Made by a program: the position numbers and the translations under genes | Notes under the pieces: generated by a model | Told to the model about the DNA's origin: nothing | Seen by the model: only the letters and a program-made list of their open reading frames with translations | The model's database searches: none | Shown: one piece after another, positions 1 to 8,169 of the stretch | Position numbering within the stretch: the stretch's first letter is position 1 | How the letters are laid out: the number at the start of each line of letters is the position of its first letter | Source: CAVRZJ01 sp964594125 | GTDB taxonomy: Bacteria > Acidobacteriota > Thermoanaerobaculia > Thermoanaerobaculales > Thermoanaerobaculaceae | Length of the DNA: 64,000 nucleotides | Assembly (NCBI GenBank): GCA_964594125.1 | Contig: CAZQLL010000005.1 | Span: forward strand, 62,001 to 126,000 | Reading direction: 5' to 3'

Positions 1-1
1 A

Positions 2-40
2 CCGATCGGAACGCTCGTCGTGATCGTGGGGACGGTGTGA
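2..40 (+). CDS. 3' end of an upstream gene, probably another L,D-transpeptidase
   Basis: Only the last 12 codons and the stop are present. They read PIGTLVVIVGTV. This resembles the closing strand of a YkuD (L,D-transpeptidase) domain, and the next gene ends in the similar APVGTRVYLY. The stop codon overlaps the GTG start of that gene by three bases (GTGA), so the two are probably co-translated. The family call rests on a very short match and on context. Confidence 0.5.
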   Translation, partial: PIGTLVVIVGTV

Positions 41-741
41 GCGAGCCCTTGAGCATCCTCAGTGCGCCGGCGCCGCCAACGCCGCCGCCGCGGACCCGCT
101 GGTGGCTGGTTCTCTCCGCGATCGCCGCAACCGCGGCGATTCTCGCCGGCGGTTCGACGGCGCTGCTCGCCAAGGTCGGACGCCCGCTGGTCGCGACGCC
201 GCTGACCGCTAGCGGTCGGAGCGACGACGTCGGGGACGACGACACCCGCCTGCGGCGGCGCGCCGCGCGCGCAGTCGAGCAGCTCTCGGCGGTTGCGCCG
301 CAGGGCCTCTACATCGTCGTCGATTCGTTCCGCAACCGCCTGCACCTGTACCGCGACGGCCAGCTCCAGCGCACCGCCGTCTGCTCGACCGGCACCGGGA
401 TCGTGCTGAAGGACCCGCGCAACGGCCGCACCTGGGTGTTCGACACCCCTCTCGGCGAGCGCGTGATCGAGCGCAAGGTGAAGAACCCCGTGTGGGCCAA
501 GCCCGACTGGGCGTTCATCGAGGAGGGCCAGCTCCCTCCCACCGACCCCAACGAGCGCTTCGACGGGTTCTCGCTCGGCGACTACGCCCTCTACATGGGA
601 GAGGGGTACATCATCCACGGGACGCTGTTCCCGTCGCTCCTCGGCCGGCGCGTGACCCACGGCTGCATCCGCCTCGGCGACGAGGACCTGGAGTTCATCT
701 ACCGCAATGCGCCAGTCGGCACTCGCGTCTATCTCTACTAG
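37..741 (+). CDS. L,D-transpeptidase (YkuD domain), membrane-anchored
   Basis: This 234-residue protein starts at a GTG overlapping the preceding stop. A hydrophobic segment at about residues 22-46 should anchor it in the inner membrane with the rest periplasmic, followed by a linker rich in Arg and Asp. The YkuD domain covers about residues 88-234. The family motif is visible: His194-Gly195 and then THGCIRL, with Cys210 as the predicted nucleophile. Such enzymes make 3-3 peptidoglycan cross-links or attach proteins to peptidoglycan; which one applies here cannot be told. The gene lies between a probable second YkuD gene and a secreted protein whose start it overlaps by 35 bases, so the three form one transcription unit. 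Confidence 0.88.
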   Translation: MSEPLSILSAPAPPTPPPRTRWWLVLSAIAATAAILAGGSTALLAKVGRPLVATPLTASGRSDDVGDDDTRLRRRAARAVEQLSAVAPQGLYIVVDSFRNRLHLYRDGQLQRTAVCSTGTGIVLKDPRNGRTWVFDTPLGERVIERKVKNPVWAKPDWAFIEEGQLPPTDPNERFDGFSLGDYALYMGEGYIIHGTLFPSLLGRRVTHGCIRLGDEDLEFIYRNAPVGTRVYLY

Positions 742-1399
742 CGCCCTGGCGGTCGCCGCCGCGCTTGCCGGCGACGGTCCGCTCGACCCGGCTCGCGTCG
801 TCTCGCTCGAGCTCGAGGCGCAGGTCGCCAGGAAGCCCAGCGTCTACCTCGTGCTCGACCCACCACGCCGCGTTCTCGAGGTGAAGGCACGCGGTGTCGT
901 CCTCGACTCGCTGCCGCTCGCCGGCATCGAGATCGTCAGCCAGCAGCCGCTGTTCCGCATGTCCGCTCCCGAGGGGCCGAGCCTGCCGGCGCTGTGGACG
1001 GTCGACGAGGGGCCCGGCGACACCGACCGCGAGGTGATCGCGCCGGCCACGCTGCGACCCTACTCCACCGGGGACGACGAGGAGGAGCCTCCGGCAGCCC
1101 CGACGCCCGCCGGCGCGCGGGCCCCGGCCGCGACACCGACGCCGGTCCCGGAGCCGCCGGTGCGCTACCGATCGCGGCTCTCCAGCGGCTGGGACCTGCT
1201 GGTCACCGACACGCTGCCGCCGAACGGGCTGTGGGAACGCTACTGGGCCGCCGTGCGCGACGGCCTGGCGCGGATGCGCGGCGAGGCCGCCGACCACCGG
1301 CCGGCGATCGCGCTGGCGGTCGCACGCGCGGACGCGCAGCGGCTCCACCACCTGATGCGCAAGGGGATGACGCTCCTCGTCGCAGCGGGCGCTCCGTAG
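707..1399 (+). CDS. secreted hypothetical protein co-transcribed with L,D-transpeptidase
   Basis: I do not recognise a family for this 230-residue protein. The first 22 or so residues look like a signal peptide (short basic start, then an Ala-rich hydrophobic stretch), so it is probably periplasmic. Residues about 42-75 (PSVYLVLDPPRRVLEVKA and following) resemble the first strands of the neighbouring YkuD domain, but no HGC catalytic motif follows. An acidic then Pro/Ala-rich linker lies near residues 120-150, before a C-terminal helical part. The start overlaps the upstream gene by 35 bases. It may be a non-catalytic partner of the transpeptidases; that is inference from position and weak resemblance. 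Confidence 0.65.
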   Translation: MRQSALASISTSALAVAAALAGDGPLDPARVVSLELEAQVARKPSVYLVLDPPRRVLEVKARGVVLDSLPLAGIEIVSQQPLFRMSAPEGPSLPALWTVDEGPGDTDREVIAPATLRPYSTGDDEEEPPAAPTPAGARAPAATPTPVPEPPVRYRSRLSSGWDLLVTDTLPPNGLWERYWAAVRDGLARMRGEAADHRPAIALAVARADAQRLHHLMRKGMTLLVAAGAP

Positions 1400-1409
1400 G
1401 GAGCTCCGG

Positions 1410-1458
1410 GTTCGAACGCCGACGTTCAAGGTTCAGAGCTCGAAGTTCGAGGTTCAAG
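1410..1458. repeat. seven-base tandem array (GTTCAAG-like units)
   Basis: Seven consecutive 7-base units run in phase: GTTCGAA, CGCCGAC, GTTCAAG, GTTCAGA, GCTCGAA, GTTCGAG, GTTCAAG. The array is intergenic, between the small secreted protein and elbB. Units are diverged but the period is exact. It belongs to the same class as the arrays listed near 6.6, 23.0, 30.5, 31.7 and 44.5 kb. Confidence 0.75.
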
Positions 1459-1513
1459 CCGCGGGCGCAGTGGCTCACCGTCTGGGGTCGGGAGCCGCGA
1501 GGCTCGAGCTCGC

Positions 1514-1541
1514 GCCTGGGGCCTCGGGCCTCGGGCCTCGC
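1514..1541. repeat. seven-base tandem array (GCCTCGG units)
   Basis: Four in-phase 7-base units read GCCTGGG, GCCTCGG, GCCTCGG, GCCTCGC. This second array sits in the same intergenic region as the GTTCAAG array, 55 bases downstream, but has an unrelated unit sequence. The rest of 1400-1613 shows no gene. Confidence 0.7.
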
Positions 1542-1613
1542 CGCCGCGGGCGGGGAAACCGCCCCGCTGCCGGGCGCCCGGAGGTGGGCCTCCCCCCGCC
1601 GCGCAGCATCGCT

Positions 1614-1643
1614 TTGAACATCGGGCGGCGAACCGGCTACGAT
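1614..1643 (+). promoter_or_regulatory. sigma70-type promoter for elbB
   Basis: TTGAAC (1614-1619) and TACGAT (1638-1643) are separated by 18 bases, predicting transcription from about 1650. This lies just upstream of the ribosome site and ATG at 1666 and argues against the in-frame ATG at 1642, which falls inside the -10 box. Confidence 0.55.
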
Positions 1644-1665
1644 GATGGCGAGGGAGGTTCGCACC

Positions 1666-2325
1666 ATGGACAAACCGAGAGTTGGGGTGCTGCTTGCCGG
1701 CTGCGGCGTCTACGACGGTGCGGAGATCCACGAGGCGGTGCTCACGCTACTCGCCCTCGACCGCGCCGGCGCAAAGGCCGTGTGCTGCGCTCCCGACACG
1801 CCGCAGCTCCACGTCGTCAACCATCTCACCGGCGAGGTCACGGGCGAGAGCCGCAACGTGCTCGTCGAGGCGGCGCGGATCGCTCGCGGCGCGATCGTCG
1901 ACGTCGCCACCCTCGGCGCCGACGACCTCGACGCGCTGATCCTGCCGGGCGGGTTCGGCGCCGCGAAGAACCTCTGCGACTTCGCCGTCAAGGGGGCTGC
2001 CTGCTCCGTTCATCCCGAGGTGGAGCGGCTGGTCCGCGCGGTGCACGCGCGCAGGAAGCCGATCGGCGCCATCTGCATCGCGCCGGCGCTCATCGCCCGC
2101 CTGCTCGGGGACGAGCACCCGCGGCTCACGATCGGTAGCGACGCCCCAACGGCCGCCGCCCTCGAGAGCATGGGGGCGACGCACGTCGCCTGCGGCACCG
2201 ACGGCACCGTCGTCGACCGCGAGCGGCGCATCGTCACGACCCCGGCCTACATGCTGGCCGGGTGGGTCGCCGAGACGGCCGTCGGCATCGAGAGGCTGGT
2301 CGGCGAGGTGCTGGCACTGGCGTAA
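1666..2325 (+). CDS. elbB: ElbB-type DJ-1/PfpI glyoxalase-like protein
   Basis: This 219-residue protein belongs to the DJ-1/PfpI superfamily in its ElbB (isoprenoid biosynthesis glyoxalase) branch. The N-terminus VGVLLAGCGVYDGAEIHEAV, the glycine-rich LILPGGFGAAKNLCDFA and the nucleophile-elbow region PIGAICIAPA are characteristic. The length is typical. The ATG at 1666 was preferred because GAGGGAGG lies about 8 bases upstream and the promoter covers the earlier ATG. In Escherichia coli the homologue has low glyoxalase activity and was found through a link to isoprenoid synthesis; its physiological substrate is unclear. The gene appears monocistronic. Confidence 0.9.
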   Translation: MDKPRVGVLLAGCGVYDGAEIHEAVLTLLALDRAGAKAVCCAPDTPQLHVVNHLTGEVTGESRNVLVEAARIARGAIVDVATLGADDLDALILPGGFGAAKNLCDFAVKGAACSVHPEVERLVRAVHARRKPIGAICIAPALIARLLGDEHPRLTIGSDAPTAAALESMGATHVACGTDGTVVDRERRIVTTPAYMLAGWVAETAVGIERLVGEVLALA

Positions 2326-2389
2326 TGCCGCTCGCGGCCTCCTCGGAATCTTCATGAGCCGTGGGCGCACCCCGGAACATGAAAGTGAG

Positions 2390-2467
2390 CGGGAGGGCCG
2401 GCGCCCTCGCCGGCCCGGGCGCCGCAGGGCAGGACCTCCGCGCGGGCGAGGGCGCCCGCGCTCCCGC
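2390..2467. repeat. palindromic dispersed element, copy 1
   Basis: The ends of this 78-base intergenic element form an imperfect inverted repeat: GGGAGGGCCGGCGCCCTCGCC on the left and its near complement ending GCGCTCCCGC on the right, about 22 bases each. A second copy with the same ends but a shorter, different centre lies at 30601-30666. It sits between elbB and the convergent TPR gene, and could fold into a long RNA hairpin that blocks read-through from both sides. Confidence 0.7.
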
Positions 2468-2525
2468 AGGATGAAGGGGACTTTCCAGGCAATGACCTCC
2501 TCGCGGCCTCCGGCCGCGAGGAAGG

Positions 2526-5500
2526 TCAGTTCGCGCGGAGGCGGGCGACGCGGTCGACGACGTCGCGGAACCCCGGATTGAGCGCGAGCACCTCGCCGAA
2601 GCTCGCCAGGGCGCCGTCGAGGTTGCCGTTCGCCTCGTGCGCCCGCCCCAGCTCGTAGCGCAGGCCGATCTGCACCTCCGGCGCGACGCCCGGCATCGCC
2701 AGCGCGCGGGCGTACCACTCCGCCGCCTGCTCCGGCAGGCCGTGCTCGAGGTAGCACGAGCCGATCATGCTGGTCGCCTCGACGCCGAGCTCCGGCGACT
2801 TCGCAGCGAGCTGGAACTCGCGGATCGCCTCGTCGAGCAGACCCATCTCGCGGTACGCGATGCCGAGGTTGAAGTGGGTGTCGTAGTCCTCTTCGCGGAG
2901 CTGCTCCGCCACCCCCTTTTGGAACTCGCGGAACAGCTCCTCGATCGACACCTCTCCCGGGGTGTTCGCGCCGGTCGCCTCGGCCACGATCTCCTCGTCC
3001 GCCAGCTCGCGCTCGAGCTCGGCCGCGAGGTCGAAGAAGCGGTCCTCCTCACTGAACAGCTCGTCCGCCGACGTCTCGGCCGCCGGCGCCGGCCGCAGGT
3101 CTTCCCAGCCGCGCGCCTTGAGCAGGGCGAGCCGGGCGGTCACATCGTGGCTGTCGCCGGCAGCATCCTTGAGCTTGCGCAGCAGCCCCGCCGCCTCGTC
3201 GAGCAGCCCCTGCTCGATGAGGAAGTCGACCTCTCGGAGCTGCTCGTCGTTCGGCCCGGCGAGGACATCCCCGACCTCGACGAGCTCGACCGGCTCCTCG
3301 AGCACTTCGACATCCGCCTCGAGCGGCACCGGCCCGGCGGGCGGCGGCGCCGCCGCGGGGATCGCCGCCGCCGGCGCGGCCTCGGGCGCGCGCGCCGCCC
3401 GCGCCGGCGGCGGCGCTGCCGCGGGTTGCTCCGGCGCCGCGGCTGGCCCCGGCGCCGCATGCAGCGCCAGCGCCTCCGGCCGCGCCGCCGCCGGCGCCGC
3501 TTCGTGCCCGAGCATCTCGCTCAGGTCGATCTCGTGCAGGTGGAACGCGGGCGGCTGAGGCGCCGGCCCGGCAGGCCCTGGCACCTCGAAGGTGATCTCG
3601 GGCATCGCGAAGCGCCGGTCGGCGACGGCGCGCTCGGCGTCACGCTGCGGCGCCGCACCGAGCCCGAGGATCGTCTCGAGCTCCTCGAGCTTGACGCGCC
3701 CGCGCGCCGCGTGGGCGGAGGGCGGCGGCTCGGCGGACGGCGACTCCTGACCTGCCGCCGCGATCGGCACGGCGGCGGACGGGACGGGCCGCTCGCCGGC
3801 GGCGCCAGCAAGGGCGTCGGGCTCGACCTCGACCAGCTCCTCACCCAGCGACGACAGCAGCGCCCTGCCGCCGGCGTGCGTGGGATCGAGCGCCAGCAGT
3901 CGGTGAACGTGAGAGATGGCCTTGTCGGTCAGGCCGTACTTGGCGAACACCACGGCCTCGGTGTACAGCTCCTCGGCGTTGCTGACCTGGGCCCCGCTCT
4001 CCGGCGCGCCGAGGGCGGCCGGCTCCTCCGCCCCCACCTCCGGCGCTCCGCCGGTTTCGAACCGGGCCGCGTCGCCGGTCGGCGCCTCGAACGACGGCAC
4101 GGCAGCGAGCATGGGAACCGCCCGCGGCGGCGCGGCCTGCGGCGCGGCCGCCGCGGCGGGCGCCGACGCCGGCTCGACGGGCGGCAGCGGTCCGGCGTGC
4201 GGCGGCGGCGAAGAAAGCTGCGGGTCGGCGCTCTCAAACCCTTCGATCTCCACCTGCACGTCGACGAACTCCAGATCGGAATCGGCGGCCGCCGGCGCCG
4301 GGGCGGGCGCGGGCGATGCGGGAGGAACCGCGGGTGCGGGAGCCGCGGGCGCTGGCGCGCGAGCGCCACCGAGCGCCTCGAGGCGCTGCGCGAAGAGACG
4401 GTTGCCCGGATCGAGGCGGGCCAGCTCGCGGTAGAGCCTGGCGGCGTCGTCGCGCCGGTTGGCACGGAAGTAGGCGTCCGCGAGGGCGGCCTCCACGGTC
4501 GCCGCCATCTCGGGATCGTCGCGGCGGTCGAACACCTCGCGCGCGCGCTGCAGCACATCGATGTCGCCGGGGGTCGAGCGCAGCAACCGTCTGATGAGGC
4601 CGCCCGCCCGGACGAGATCGCCGGCCGCCACCAGGCGGTCGACGACCGGGATCACCCTTTCCTTGGCCTCCCCGGCATCACCGACCCGCAGCAGCACGTC
4701 GGCGAGGAGCTGCACGAGCTCCGTGCGCTCCCCCAGGCGGGAAATCGCCTCATCGAGGAGAGAGCGGGCGGTCTTGAGGTCGCCCGTCTCGACGTAGGCC
4801 CTGGCCGCCGCCCGCGCGAGCTCCGGACCGGGCCCGCCGGCCTGCAGCGCTAGATCCGCGAGCTCCTTCGCCGGCACGAGACGGCCGCCGGCGGCCAGCG
4901 CCTCGATGCACGGCGCGACGAAGGTGCAGTCCTTCGGCTTGAGATCGAGCGCCCGGTGGTAGAGCTTGATCGCCTCGTCGAGCATGCCCCGGCCGAGCAG
5001 CGCCTTGCCCAGCGGCTCGATCTCGGCCGCCAGCGCGTCCACCTCGCCGGACTGCACGAGAAGATCTACGAGCTTCGCCCGGGCCTGCAGGTTGGTCGGC
5101 TCCAGGTCGGCCAGGCGGCGGAACACGCGGATCGTCTCCGGGACCCGCTTGGAGCGGGTGAACCAGTCCGCGAGCGTGAGGAGCTGCTGCCGCCCCTCAA
5201 CGACCAGGCCTTGCTTGAAGTAGAGGTCCGCGAGCTTTTCGTACGTTTCGGTCCGCTGCGGGTCGAGCCGGTTGATCTTCTTGTAGATCGCGATCGCCTT
5301 GAGGAAGAAGCCGTCCTCGGAGAAGTGATCGGCGATGCGCTGGTAGACCTCGACGGCCTCGGGAATGCGGCTCGCACGCTGGAGAAGGTCGCCGAGCCGG
5401 TTCAACGTGTTCGTGTCGTTCGGCGCCTGCTCGACGGCGCGGCGGTACTCCTTGATCGCCGCGTCCAGCTTCCCGCGCGACGCGAGTTTCTCGGCCTCCT

Positions 5501-5531
5501 GGAGGATCTGATCGCGCTTGGCCAACGCCAT
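2526..5531 (-). CDS. large tetratricopeptide-repeat protein
   Basis: This 1001-residue protein has no signal peptide or membrane segment. The first 390 residues are a run of TPR helices (for example AIKEYRRAVEQAPNDTNTLNRLGDLL). The middle, about 390-760, is low-complexity Ala/Pro/Glu linker with islands of TPR. The last 200 residues are TPR again (NLGIAYREMGLLDEAIREF). It is probably a cytoplasmic scaffold; similar long TPR proteins are frequent in Myxococcota and Acidobacteriota. The true function is not recognisable. A TAGCAT -10 box lies inside the 3' end of rnhB, so it may have its own promoter although it follows rnhB on the same strand at 24 bases. Confidence 0.85.
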   Translation of the reverse strand: MALAKRDQILQEAEKLASRGKLDAAIKEYRRAVEQAPNDTNTLNRLGDLLQRASRIPEAVEVYQRIADHFSEDGFFLKAIAIYKKINRLDPQRTETYEKLADLYFKQGLVVEGRQQLLTLADWFTRSKRVPETIRVFRRLADLEPTNLQARAKLVDLLVQSGEVDALAAEIEPLGKALLGRGMLDEAIKLYHRALDLKPKDCTFVAPCIEALAAGGRLVPAKELADLALQAGGPGPELARAAARAYVETGDLKTARSLLDEAISRLGERTELVQLLADVLLRVGDAGEAKERVIPVVDRLVAAGDLVRAGGLIRRLLRSTPGDIDVLQRAREVFDRRDDPEMAATVEAALADAYFRANRRDDAARLYRELARLDPGNRLFAQRLEALGGARAPAPAAPAPAVPPASPAPAPAPAAADSDLEFVDVQVEIEGFESADPQLSSPPPHAGPLPPVEPASAPAAAAAPQAAPPRAVPMLAAVPSFEAPTGDAARFETGGAPEVGAEEPAALGAPESGAQVSNAEELYTEAVVFAKYGLTDKAISHVHRLLALDPTHAGGRALLSSLGEELVEVEPDALAGAAGERPVPSAAVPIAAAGQESPSAEPPPSAHAARGRVKLEELETILGLGAAPQRDAERAVADRRFAMPEITFEVPGPAGPAPQPPAFHLHEIDLSEMLGHEAAPAAARPEALALHAAPGPAAAPEQPAAAPPPARAARAPEAAPAAAIPAAAPPPAGPVPLEADVEVLEEPVELVEVGDVLAGPNDEQLREVDFLIEQGLLDEAAGLLRKLKDAAGDSHDVTARLALLKARGWEDLRPAPAAETSADELFSEEDRFFDLAAELERELADEEIVAEATGANTPGEVSIEELFREFQKGVAEQLREEDYDTHFNLGIAYREMGLLDEAIREFQLAAKSPELGVEATSMIGSCYLEHGLPEQAAEWYARALAMPGVAPEVQIGLRYELGRAHEANGNLDGALASFGEVLALNPGFRDVVDRVARLRAN

Positions 5532-5555
5532 TGTTCCAGGCTCGTTTCCCGCCGG

Positions 5556-6167
5556 TTATGCTAACACACGCACCGGCGCGAAGCTGCGGCGATGCAATGG
5601 AGAAGGCCCGAATCGCCGCAGCGCGGCGAGGTGCTCCCGGGTGCCGTACCCCTTGTTCCGTTCCCAGCCGTAGCACGGGTAGCGGCGGGCCGCCGCGATC
5701 ATGAAGCGGTCGCGCGCCACCTTCGCCAGGATCGACGCCGCCGCCACGCAGACGTAGCGCGCGTCGGCGTGCGGCTCCGCGATCAGCGGCGCCGCGACGC
5801 GCGGCAGGCGCAGCGCGTCCACGACCACGCACGCCGGCGGCGGGTCGAGGCGGCCGACGGCCTCGGTCATGGCGGCAACGGTGGCGTTGAGGACGTTCAT
5901 CTCGTCAATCTCGGCCGCGCTGCGCTCGGCCAGCGCCCAGGAGGCCGCCCGCGCCGTGATGAGCGGCGCCAGGCGCTCGCGCCGCTGCGCGGAGAGGCGC
6001 TTGGAGTCGTCGATGCCGGCGGGCACACCGGCCAGCGGGAGCACCACCGCCGCGACCACCACCGGCCCCGCCAGCGCACCTCTGCCGACCTCGTCGACCC
6101 CGGCCACCGGCCCGAAACGTCGCCACAACACCGCGTCGACCGCACCGGCGGGCGGCGTCGGCCTCAC
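5556..6167 (-). CDS. rnhB: ribonuclease HII
   Basis: RNase HII removes ribonucleotides from DNA and cleaves RNA in RNA-DNA hybrids. The type 2 signature GVDEVGRGALAGPVVVAA is at about residues 22-39, with the Asp-Glu pair supplying metal ligands; IDDSKRLS follows and the C-terminus has a basic SFAPVR segment. Starting from the GTG that overlaps the rplS stop codon (GTGA) the protein is 203 residues, a normal length. The reading frame continues upstream without a stop inside rplS, but that part is a shadow of rplS. Position after rplS is conserved in many bacteria. Confidence 0.92.
   Translation of the reverse strand: MRPTPPAGAVDAVLWRRFGPVAGVDEVGRGALAGPVVVAAVVLPLAGVPAGIDDSKRLSAQRRERLAPLITARAASWALAERSAAEIDEMNVLNATVAAMTEAVGRLDPPPACVVVDALRLPRVAAPLIAEPHADARYVCVAAASILAKVARDRFMIAAARRYPCYGWERNKGYGTREHLAALRRFGPSPLHRRSFAPVRVLA
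5558..5563 (-). promoter_or_regulatory. candidate -10 box for the TPR gene
   Basis: On the minus strand TGTTAGCAT is an extended -10 (TGn plus TAGCAT) 27 bases before the ATG at 5531. It overlaps the rnhB stop codon. No convincing -35 box was found. Confidence 0.35.
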
Positions 6168-6511
6168 TTGCGGGCGTATTCCTCCTCGAGCCTGGCCGCC
6201 TTGCCCTTGAGGGCGCGCAGGTAGTACAGCTTCGCGCGGCGGACCTTGCCGTGGCGGACGACCTGCACCTTGTCGATGCTCGGCGAGTGCACCGGAAAAA
6301 CGCGCTCGACACCGATCCCGTAGGAGATCTTGCGAACCGTGAAGCTCTCGCGGATGCCGCCGCCGCGGCGCCCGATCACCACACCCTCGAACACCTGGAT
6401 GCGTTCCTTTTCGCCCTCGCGGACCTTCACGTGCACGCGCACGGTGTCGCCGGGCGCGAACGCCGGGATGCTGTCGCGCAGTTGCTCTTTCTCGACTTCC
6501 CTCAAGTCCAT
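6164..6511 (-). CDS. rplS: 50S ribosomal protein L19
   Basis: L19 lies at the 30S-50S interface. The sequence has the family's PAFAPGDTVRVHVKV, RIQVFEGVVIGRRGGG and the basic end KVRRAKLYYLRALKGKAARL. The ATG at 6511 gives 115 residues, the usual size, and is preceded by GGAGG about 7 bases upstream; an in-frame ATG 24 bases earlier lacks such a site. The stop codon overlaps the rnhB start. A consensus TATAAT lies 51 bases upstream, so rplS-rnhB may also be transcribed independently of the rest of the operon. Confidence 0.95.
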   Translation of the reverse strand: MDLREVEKEQLRDSIPAFAPGDTVRVHVKVREGEKERIQVFEGVVIGRRGGGIRESFTVRKISYGIGVERVFPVHSPSIDKVQVVRHGKVRRAKLYYLRALKGKAARLEEEYARK

Positions 6512-6561
6512 ACGGTACCTCCGGGGCACTGCCACCGCCGCAGCACTGGCGCGGACCGGGG

Positions 6562-6567
6562 ATTATA
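6562..6567 (-). promoter_or_regulatory. perfect -10 box TATAAT upstream of rplS
   Basis: The minus strand reads TATAAT, one of very few AT-rich hexamers nearby, predicting a start near 6555 and a 44-base leader. No matching -35 was found, because the expected place falls in the seven-base repeat array that begins at 6584. Confidence 0.45.
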
Positions 6568-6583
6568 CACCCTCTTCGGATTC

Positions 6584-6646
6584 GTGGTTCGTGGTTCGTG
6601 GTTCGTGGTTCGTGGTTCGTGGTTCGTGGTTCGCGGCCCGGGGCCC
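6584..6646. repeat. seven-base tandem array (GTGGTTC x7 plus diverged units)
   Basis: Seven perfect GTGGTTC units are followed in phase by GCGGCCC and GGGGCCC. The array fills most of the gap between trmD and rplS inside the ribosomal operon. It is the longest perfect array in the window. Open frames through it encode repetitive peptide and are not genes. Confidence 0.9.
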
Positions 6647-6661
6647 GGGCATCGCGCGACC

Positions 6662-7432
6662 TCAGATTGCGGCAGGCGGCAAGGACGGGATGCCCTCCTC
6701 GCTGGCGACCTCCGCGATCACACGGCGGAGGTCGGCGGGGAAGCCGGCCCAGCCGGCGGCGATCAGGTCCGGACGCAGCCGCAGCGTCAGCCGCACCGCC
6801 TCCCGCCGCCGCCACGCGGCGATCGCGGCATGGTGGCCGGAGACGAGCACGGGCGGCACGGCGAGCCCCTCGAACTCCGCCGGCCGGGTGTACACGGGGT
6901 GATCGAGCAGCCCGGACGTGAAGGAGTCGTCCGCGACCGAGCCGGGATCGCCGACGACGCCGGGGATATGTCTGACCGCCGCGTCGAGGATGACGAGCGC
7001 CGCGAGCTCTCCCCCCGAGATCACGTAGTCGCCGAGCGAGATCTCATCGGCGGCGAGCAGCCGGTGCACGCGTTCGTCGAACCCCTCGTACCTGCCGCAC
7101 ACGAGCAGCAGCCGCTCGCGGCCGGCGAGCTCCCGCGCCGCCGCGTCGGAGAAACGCCGCCCGCGCGGATCGGGCAGCACCACGTGCGGCGGCGCGCCGC
7201 CGTCGGCCGCGACCTCGCGCACGGCGCGGACGACGACCGGCGCCATGAGCACCATGCCGGGGCCGCCGCCGTACGCCTCGTCGTCGACCTGCCCATAGCG
7301 GTTGACCGCCCACCGCCTCAGGTCGTGGACGCGCACGTCGACGATGCCGGCCGCCGCCGCCTTGCCGAGGACGCCCACCGCAGCGTACGCCTCGACGGCG
7401 GCCGGGAACAGCGTCAGGAGATCACAGCGCAT
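6662..7432 (-). CDS. trmD: tRNA (guanine-N1)-methyltransferase
   Basis: TrmD methylates G37 of tRNAs that read CNN codons, preventing frameshifts. The N-terminus MRCDLLTLFPAAVEAY, the DDEAYGGGPGMVLMAPVV segment and the trefoil-knot SAM-binding region LLLVCGRYEGFDERV then ISLGDYVISGGELAAL are diagnostic. At 256 residues it is full length. Its start overlaps the end of rimM by 11 bases, the usual rimM-trmD coupling. Confidence 0.96.
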   Translation of the reverse strand: MRCDLLTLFPAAVEAYAAVGVLGKAAAAGIVDVRVHDLRRWAVNRYGQVDDEAYGGGPGMVLMAPVVVRAVREVAADGGAPPHVVLPDPRGRRFSDAAARELAGRERLLLVCGRYEGFDERVHRLLAADEISLGDYVISGGELAALVILDAAVRHIPGVVGDPGSVADDSFTSGLLDHPVYTRPAEFEGLAVPPVLVSGHHAAIAAWRRREAVRLTLRLRPDLIAAGWAGFPADLRRVIAEVASEEGIPSLPPAAI

Positions 7433-7988
7433 CGCCGTCGAGCAGACCGGCCGGCGGGTCGATCACCACCACACCGGCGCCGAGGTCGACGCTCACGACG
7501 ATCGGCGAGGCGAACGGCACCAGCGCCTCGCCAACCTGGGTGCGCACGGTGAGCATCGGCAGGCCGGTCTCCGTTCCGAGCTCACTCACCTCGCCGACCC
7601 GGGTGCCGTCCGCGAGGACGCAGGCGAGGCCGGCGAGCTCGTGCTCGTAGTAGTAGTTGGCCGGCAGCGCGGCGCGCGCCTGCGCGGGCAGGAAGAGCCA
7701 GGCGCCGCGCAGCGCCTCGGCGGCGTCGCGCGTGCCGACGCCGTTGAGACGGAGGAGGAAGCACCCCTTGTGGATGCGTACGTCCGCGACCGCGAGCCAG
7801 CGCTCGGGCTCCTGCGCCCCGACGCCGACCTCGACGCCTGCGGCGAGGCGCTCGGGAAAGTCCGTGGTGATCTCGGCGAGGACCTCGCCGCGCACGCCGT
7901 GGGGCCGCCGGATCCGTCCAACCGCCAGGATCTCTCCCGGTCGGCCCGCCGCGCGCCCAGTGTCGCGTCTGGGGATCTCGCTGTTCAT
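7422..7988 (-). CDS. rimM: ribosome maturation factor RimM
   Basis: RimM binds the 30S subunit and S19 during assembly. The N-terminal domain has ILAVGRIRRPHGVRGEVLAE; the C-terminal PRC-barrel begins around NYYYEHELAGLAC and closes with IVVIDPP-like strands. The frame stays open further upstream, but the conserved domain begins about 18 residues after the ATG at 7988, which gives 188 residues, a usual length. No strong ribosome site precedes that ATG, so the start is less certain than the gene. A 181-base stretch without a gene separates it from khpA. Confidence 0.92.
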   Translation of the reverse strand: MNSEIPRRDTGRAAGRPGEILAVGRIRRPHGVRGEVLAEITTDFPERLAAGVEVGVGAQEPERWLAVADVRIHKGCFLLRLNGVGTRDAAEALRGAWLFLPAQARAALPANYYYEHELAGLACVLADGTRVGEVSELGTETGLPMLTVRTQVGEALVPFASPIVVSVDLGAGVVVIDPPAGLLDGDAL

Positions 7989-8169
7989 CGCAATGGACGC
8001 GACACGCGGGCAGGGGTCCGAGGGAGGCGGCGCGCCGCCGCTTCCGGCAACGGACGCGGGGAGAGCACGCCGCGTGCGCGGCCGCAGGCCGCACCCTCGC
8101 GCAGCGCGGCGTTCCCCGCGACGTGTCCCGGCCCGCTCCATTGGGGCAACGAATGTGCGGGACGGGACA

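Noticed and set aside
1642..1665. Earlier ATG as elbB start
   Set aside because: It lies within the predicted -10 box and lacks a ribosome site, whereas the ATG at 1666 has GAGGGAGG upstream and begins the conserved N-terminus.
6251..7552. Frames through the GTGGTTC array encoding repeated FVVRGSW-like peptide
   Set aside because: The peptide is just the heptamer read in three phases. It overlaps trmD and rplS antisense and has no start signals.
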